DNA from: Manduca sexta
Taxonomy: Eukaryota > Arthropoda > Insecta > Lepidoptera > Sphingidae
DNA: 64,000 bases
Direction of reading: 5' to 3'
Assembly (NCBI RefSeq): GCF_014839805.1
Contig: NC_051141.1
Location: forward strand, 8,688,777-8,752,776
Part shown: in pieces, positions 61,901 through 64,000 of the stretch
Position numbering within the stretch: the first letter of the stretch is position 1
Layout of the letters: the number at the start of each line of letters is the position of its first letter
Notes under the pieces: generated by a model
The model's input: only the letters and a program-made list of their open reading frames with translations
Told to the model about the DNA's origin: nothing
The model's database searches: none
Program-made: the position numbers and the translations under genes

Positions 61901-64000
61901 CCTAAAATCTGACTGAATTATTTTTGCGAAATATTCAAGAGTTGAAAATATTGTTTTGTAAACCGAGAGCAAAAAATAAAATATGTTCTTTTACGAATTG
62001 CCGCTTGTAGGATTATTAAATTTGATAGTAAAAATACTCTATTCTTTAGTCCTACAGTCTCTGTGACGATGTTTTCTTTTTATAAAATCTAAAGCATCCT
62101 ATTTAAATCAAGGCTAATCAAAATATACCTCATTTATTAAAATCAGTTGTTTACGCTCCCTGATATAACAAAGTTATTTCACAGATACGTCATTTACAAA
62201 CATATACATTACCATAGCAATACATAATATTTCTTTCCTCCTGCAGTATTCTTGTAATTTATATACTATTTATATAGTATATATTTTATTAATTTTAAAC
62301 TAATGTAAGACATTAAATTTTTATATAAATGAGTGGATCAAACACAAAAATAATTGTTAGTGTATTCGTCTCATTTTAAGAAAAATAAAGGGAGGGAGAG
62401 GAATATTGGCTCCATAAACTCATTTAACGTACGATTTATCATGTTCTCACACCTACTGCGTTAACAAAATTTTACATGTAAAATTAATGTGAATGGACAG
62501 ATTACTACCCATCTACTAGTCCCCAACTGCCAACGCAGAATCCTCAAGGTAATGCGCAAGGAAGAAGCAATCCCACCACACTAGTTGGACTCCAGGGTAC
62601 TCCAGCTACGGCGACAGCGCCCTCCGCTACCATACCACATCCCCAGGCGCCAACACACATGCACCAACCGATGCCTGGTAATATTCAAACAATATGTCTT
62701 ATATATCTTTATTTCAGTAACACGATGATGTTAGTTCTAGGCATGCTTGCGCCATTATAATGTGACAGTCGATATAGCTTTTGTAGAGCATTAACGACCA
62801 ACACTATTTTAATTCTCGTCTTACAAATGGAACAGCGCCAATAATATGATAATTATAAGCGAGCTATATTTATTTGGATTACTAACATATTTATTGATAT
62901 TGATACATATTTAAAAAAATATAATCAAAATAATGAAACGCTAAGGTAATCCCAGCATGCAATGAGACGTGTAATTCAGATTATTATTAACCTAACATAA
63001 ACCATCAATCAGAGCATTTAAATTTATACATACTTGGTACCTATTATTTAATTATATTCTGGCAAAGATACAATAGTTTATTAACAAAATGTATGTTAAT
63101 TGTCGCGTTATACGTGCCCGTTTTTCCTTTTTGAATAATACATTAAGATCTTGTATGAACGAGTTAACATAAAAATTTAAGTAATCAAATTATAGACATT
63201 TTCAGAGACACAATTATTTAGTACACACACCTGTGAATATTTGTATTCAAAATTAAACATATTGTATTATTTTCTAGAAATAATATTTTTTACTACATTA
63301 ACATATCATGCATTTTTCGTTTCGTTGGTCCCGATTATAATGTGCATGGCGCATACAAGCTAAATAACGAAACTTTCTGATTTTTAGGTATGCAGCCCGC
63401 TGTCCAAAAACGTCCAAGTCACAGACTTGCAATTATACATCCAGATACAAGTAAGTTATAACATATAAAGGGATGTTGACAAGTTGACATGTTTTAAAGT
63501 CTTTATAATTTTTTAAGATATCGGAAAAAAATATTGTAGTAATAATATTTTGATGCAACGCTAAAAGTCGTTAATCAATTACGGTGACGACACGGGTCGT
63601 TAAGAAATAAGCAAGTAATTACATAAAATTACTTTCACATTTAACGAGTTTGGTGCAGTACTACGTTGAAATGATAATTTACTGCATTAGAATAATTACT
63701 AAATTTGTCGAGTAGTAGTAACACTAGACTGGATACAGTATTGTTCAAACTGGAATAATATAACAGGGCTTGTCACATGTTGCTAGGCGGCAGAAATAGA
63801 CATTGCGGTGTCTAGAACCTCGTATATATATGTTACTGTAAAAGCTCGTATATCTGTAATTCTTAGGTTTAACTAGTAGAGTTAGTACATGTAAAGATTT
63901 AAAAAACTTGAAATAATTATTTTTCTGACTTTTATTATTAGAGTTTGGTTCATGCTAGGTTTTACTAATAAAAGTTGGCAAATATAAGTATTGAGAGTGA
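31954..64000 (+). CDS. eIF4G: Eukaryotic translation initiation factor 4 gamma (5' half, runs off right edge)
   Basis: Exons on the plus strand: 31954-32025, (44189-44594 and 44925-45088, optional pair), 55048-55157, 57975-58094, 59639-59703, 62501-62677 and 63388-63450. All splice sites are GT..AG and phases agree. The product starts MSGNGNQVPLAPSQRGPVPY, is rich in Gln, Pro and Tyr (QNQSQQQRPQYQNYQYRAPQ, QYHYPYVSYIQSYNTPPGPS, PHPQAPTHMHQPMP), and the last exon gives KRPSHRLAIIHPDT. This is the intrinsically disordered N-terminal part of eIF4G, the region that in the family binds poly(A)-binding protein. The RxxxIxDPxT-like end matches the conserved block before the eIF4E-binding site. The eIF4E-binding, MIF4G and MA3 parts lie beyond the window. 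eIF4G scaffolds the cap-binding complex in the cytoplasm. Intron 1 of 12.2 kb and the introns at 45-55 kb are full of repeats. Confidence 0.82.
32026..36439. other. First part of eIF4G intron 1
   Basis: AT-rich intronic DNA without a supported exon. One small MITE-like element is at 32639-32742. Long A/T runs occur near 33,000-35,250. Several short open frames here are chance products of base composition. Confidence 0.4.
32639..32742. mobile_element. 104-bp MITE-like element
   Basis: 'tgtagagcaaag' at 32639 is inverted as 'ctttgctctaca' ending at 32742. The flanking bases extend the palindrome by one (a...t), so a target duplication cannot be read. No further copy is seen in the window. Confidence 0.5.
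36470..36690 (+). repeat. Truncated lepidopteran interspersed repeat in eIF4G intron 1
   Basis: Contains 'tttccgttatgaaagtcacg', 'cccgggatagaaagtagcct', 'cccataccaaatttcgtcta' and 'gggggaactttattttataa', the body of the 384-1137 element, without the 123-bp tandem part. Confidence 0.65.
36691..38807. other. eIF4G intron 1, nothing recognised
   Basis: AT-rich intronic sequence. Local inverted repeats such as 'gtgttaatttcacattaacac' near 38,190 and 'ttaaaaaaact...agttttttttta' near 38,260 are low complexity. No exon or element ends are supported. Confidence 0.35.
38808..38997. mobile_element. 190-bp mariner-like MITE with TA target duplication
   Basis: 'aggacggagaaaagctctga' at 38808 is mirrored by 'tcagagcattgctccgtcct' ending at 38997. 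Both ends are flanked by TA (38806-38807 and 38998-38999). A second inverted repeat inside ('gacataggg...ctaatattg' against 'caatattagccaatcacaac') makes nearly the whole element one stem. It lies in eIF4G intron 1. Confidence 0.75.
39380..39640. other. Open segment of unknown origin in eIF4G intron 1
   Basis: A minus-strand open frame of 75 codons (39610-39383) reads NLRGPAWKIKTNPGWIMDSN and has better codon variety than its surroundings. It has no start or splice context and no family I recognise. It sits directly before a repeat of the satellite family, so I take it as part of a decayed mobile element. Confidence 0.25.
39720..40150 (-). repeat. Inverted single-unit relic of the 20-kb satellite/foldback family
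   Basis: 'ggaggtgtaacacctcagcg' and 'gatagtcgtgacgcg' match the reverse complement of the satellite unit at 20,488. 'attggttgccaattttggtg' and, further on, 'ccaccaaaattggtgacc' resemble the arms of the 19,805-20,420 foldback. Only one unit is present. Confidence 0.6.
40151..44188. other. Last part of eIF4G intron 1, possible alternative promoter zone
   Basis: No coding exon is seen. Near 40,850 'tgcgcatgtgcg' is a palindromic NRF1/EWG-like site. Between about 43,390 and 43,930 the DNA becomes less AT-rich (gcagtcgcagattcgtccgg; gcgataacgcgggcaccggc), which would suit an alternative promoter feeding exon 44189. An imperfect hairpin lies at about 41,980-42,105, where 'ttcgttcaaatatttgcg' pairs with 'cgcaaatattcgatcaaa'. 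All regulatory readings are inference. Confidence 0.35.
44189..45088 (+). CDS. eIF4G: eIF4G upstream exon pair: alternative N-terminus or cassette
   Basis: Exon 44189-44594 (acceptor cattttag, donor GTAAGT) and exon 44925-45088 (acceptor attacag, donor GTTTGT) share phase 1 between them and have phase 0 outside. Together they add 570 bases, 190 codons, and can be skipped as a pair without changing frame. The first reads KSCPMSMILSPLFWEWFN, a hydrophobic stretch unlike eIF4G, then turns into MVALRGNNNSNNLSH, Gln- and Asn-rich. The second reads PSTSGGSQSSAQTSLRVQPT and QQDMSKNTM. A start at Met-44288 (MVALRGNN) would give an alternative N-terminus that avoids the hydrophobic part. I favour an alternative promoter over a cassette, but sequence alone does not settle it. 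Confidence 0.65.
45600..45847 (+). repeat. Possible short retroposon fragment
   Basis: 'acccggtagcttaatggtaa' to 'aataataaagcactgcgtgg' has the look of a dispersed lepidopteran retroposon head. No ends or tail could be fixed, and it encodes nothing. Confidence 0.3.
45848..46561 (+). mobile_element. 5'-truncated non-LTR retrotransposon with 22-bp target duplication
   Basis: Insert 45870-46539 is bracketed by 'atgtgcttagtattRtacat'-type direct repeats at 45848-45869 and 46540-46561, 22 bp with one mismatch. The 5' part encodes the last 111 residues of a polyprotein and the rest is 3' untranslated. There is no poly(A) tail, which some R1/LOA-like elements also lack. It lies in the eIF4G intron at 45089-55047, in sense orientation. 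High identity of the flanks suggests a fairly young insertion. Confidence 0.85.
45879..46214 (+). pseudogene. C-terminus of a non-LTR retrotransposon polyprotein
   Basis: A frame with no internal stop, 111 codons plus TAA. It reads VSQFLTGHGNFKGKLFSF, then CPCSTPGYEVEQSAHHVLWE and C, then RRNFRAFRRFCHAYCNQI. The 'FLTGHG' and CPC...HHVLWEC signatures are those at the end of R1/LOA/I-clade non-LTR polyproteins, after the reverse transcriptase or RNase H part. The catalytic domains are missing because of 5' truncation, so it cannot move by itself. Confidence 0.75.
46562..47720. other. eIF4G intron, one perfect hairpin
   Basis: Intronic AT-rich DNA. Apart from the hairpin at 47208-47261, nothing is recognised. 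Confidence 0.35.
47208..47261. repeat. Perfect 25-bp inverted repeat with 4-base loop
   Basis: 'aagcctataatgttaaatac...' (47208-47232) is followed after four bases by its exact reverse complement to 47261. This is 54 bp of perfect hairpin, AT-rich, without coding potential. It resembles a minimal palindromic insertion more than a microRNA precursor, whose stems normally contain mismatches. Confidence 0.8.
47700..48340 (-). repeat. Decayed non-LTR retrotransposon segment
   Basis: The stretch is unusually GC-rich for the window and holds 'caataagtcgccttttacga', a phrase I associate with 3' regions of lepidopteran LINEs. A minus-strand frame of 160 codons (48323-47841) is open, but its residues (RRAMASFCECIISQKK, QKRRGRRQMP) fit no family I know. 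Regarded as repeat relic, not a gene. Confidence 0.4.
48592..49087 (+). repeat. Lepidopteran interspersed repeat with a single 123-bp-type unit
   Basis: Starts 'aactggcttttgcccgcggc', carries 'ctccataccaaatttcatct' and 'cgtttacgcagcacac', then one unit (about 48,921-49,042) and ends 'actcttcagctttatata'. It is the one-unit version of the elements at 384-1137 and 23999-25003. Confidence 0.75.
49088..51146. other. eIF4G intron, nothing recognised
   Basis: AT-rich intronic DNA. Around 49,650-49,890 there are many 'atcgata'/'cgat' strings and a hairpin at about 49,907-49,952 ('taataactaaggtaattggg' against 'ccaattaccagttatta'). An open frame of 108 codons at 50413-50739 has no family or splice support. 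Confidence 0.35.
51155..52036 (-). mobile_element. P-element-like non-autonomous copy with 8-bp target duplication
   Basis: The ends 'ctcagaacaatgacaagc' and its partner at 52017-52036 match those of the 25.4-kb copy. 'ctccgaac' stands directly before (51147-51154) and directly after (52037-52044), an exact 8-bp duplication. The body is closely similar to 25,462-26,150 and 26,850-27,066, but the middle 700 bp, including both THAP exons, is gone (junction near 51,820). It lies in the eIF4G intron. Confidence 0.87.
52365..52730 (-). repeat. Dispersed repeat with sister fragment near 63,780
   Basis: 'ggtggaaatagacattgcgc' at about 52,682 recurs as 'ggcagaaatagacattgcgg' near 63,789, both preceded by 'gttgct'. 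The segment contains 'tggctacaaccttgtaacca' and 'agtacctactcctttgcctt', phrases of a common lepidopteran repeat. An 81-codon minus frame inside is not a gene. Confidence 0.45.
53500..54360 (+). repeat. Two diverged direct repeats, probably a non-LTR 3' untranslated dimer
   Basis: Two blocks recur in order: 'aggcaattcttgtgcgctt...' with 'ggtctccacaccaaatgcac' at 53,601 and 'ggtctccacaccgaatacat' at 54,260; and 'gttgctaagccgggg' at 53,906 and 54,138, each followed by an A-rich run (53,979 and 54,209). Pyrimidine-rich 'cttcccttcctt' DNA lies between at about 53,735-53,820. GC-rich against its surroundings. The A runs suggest retroposon ends. A 162-codon frame across it is a by-product. Confidence 0.5.
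54361..55047. other. eIF4G intron, nothing recognised
   Basis: Ordinary intronic sequence up to the 'ggttttcag' acceptor of the 55048 exon. Confidence 0.35.
55158..57974. other. eIF4G intron, nothing recognised
   Basis: 2.8 kb intron between exons 55048-55157 and 57975-58094. Slightly GC-richer patches occur (55,780-55,810; 56,880-56,920) but no repeat ends or exons could be supported. Confidence 0.35.
58095..59638. other. eIF4G intron with one short hairpin
   Basis: Nothing coding. At about 59,475-59,512 'aataaaagtgcattta' is followed after three bases by its reverse complement, a 16-bp hairpin. Confidence 0.4.
59704..62500. other. eIF4G intron, possible repeat relic near 60.4-60.8 kb
   Basis: Overlapping open frames on both strands at 60,436-60,769 (minus strand: KSVPDMPTKKTQPTHGK) are unusual for this AT-rich intron and may come from an old mobile element. 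No ends are visible. The rest shows nothing. Confidence 0.3.
62678..63387. other. eIF4G intron, nothing recognised
   Basis: Short AT-rich intron between two confirmed-phase exons. Confidence 0.4.
63451..64000. other. Start of the next eIF4G intron
   Basis: Begins at the GTAAGT donor. Contains a fragment of the repeat seen at 52,365-52,730 (near 63,770-63,810). The window ends before the next exon. Confidence 0.45.

Overview
The window is eukaryotic and looks like a moth or butterfly (Lepidoptera) chromosome. It is AT-rich, its genes have many short exons with GT..AG introns, it carries the tRNA-derived SINE and the 'gcttttgcccgcggc' interspersed repeat I associate with lepidopteran genomes, and its few proteins are insect-like. 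Nothing bacterial is present. Coding sequence is only a few percent. Single long open frames are mostly misleading, so the genes below were rebuilt exon by exon from splice sites and reading phase.

Three host genes can be supported. (1) Minus strand, about 1.9-4.5 kb: the 3' part of a membrane protein with CUB, LDLa and transmembrane segments. (2) Plus strand, 7.4-19.7 kb: a complete 13-exon MFS sugar transporter of the Tret1-like group, 540 residues, with every intron phase consistent. (3) Plus strand, about 31.7 kb to past the right edge: the 5' half of the gene for translation initiation factor eIF4G. It has a short first coding exon, a 12.2 kb first intron, a frame-neutral pair of upstream exons (44.2 and 44.9 kb) that may be an alternative start or cassette, and six further exons up to 63.45 kb.

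The space between and inside these genes is full of mobile elements. The richest stretch is 25.4-31.4 kb, between the transporter and eIF4G. First comes a P-element-like transposon relic (about 25.41-27.14 kb) that still encodes a two-exon THAP zinc-finger peptide on the minus strand. A smaller internally deleted sister copy with an 8-bp target duplication lies at 51.16-52.04 kb inside an eIF4G intron. Second comes a complete 3,660-bp transposon (27778-31437) with perfect 28-bp inverted ends, an apparent 4-bp target duplication, repeated subterminal motifs and an intact two-exon gene of about 600 residues with a DUF7869-type, nuclease-like core. In the intron of that gene, antisense, sits a decayed baculovirus-type BRO pseudogene. 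This composite element is the most interesting object in the window.

Other elements include a 1.6-kb transposon with 24-bp inverted ends and a nested foldback (9.7-11.3 kb), a 1.14-kb foldback whose arms carry a captured coding segment (16.2-17.4 kb), a foldback with five satellite units (19.8-21.4 kb), hAT-like and mariner-like MITEs, a SINE, a 5'-truncated non-LTR retrotransposon with a 22-bp target duplication (45.8-46.6 kb), and an interspersed repeat containing 1, 3 or 5 exact-length 123-bp units in three copies. No tRNA, rRNA or CRISPR features were found.
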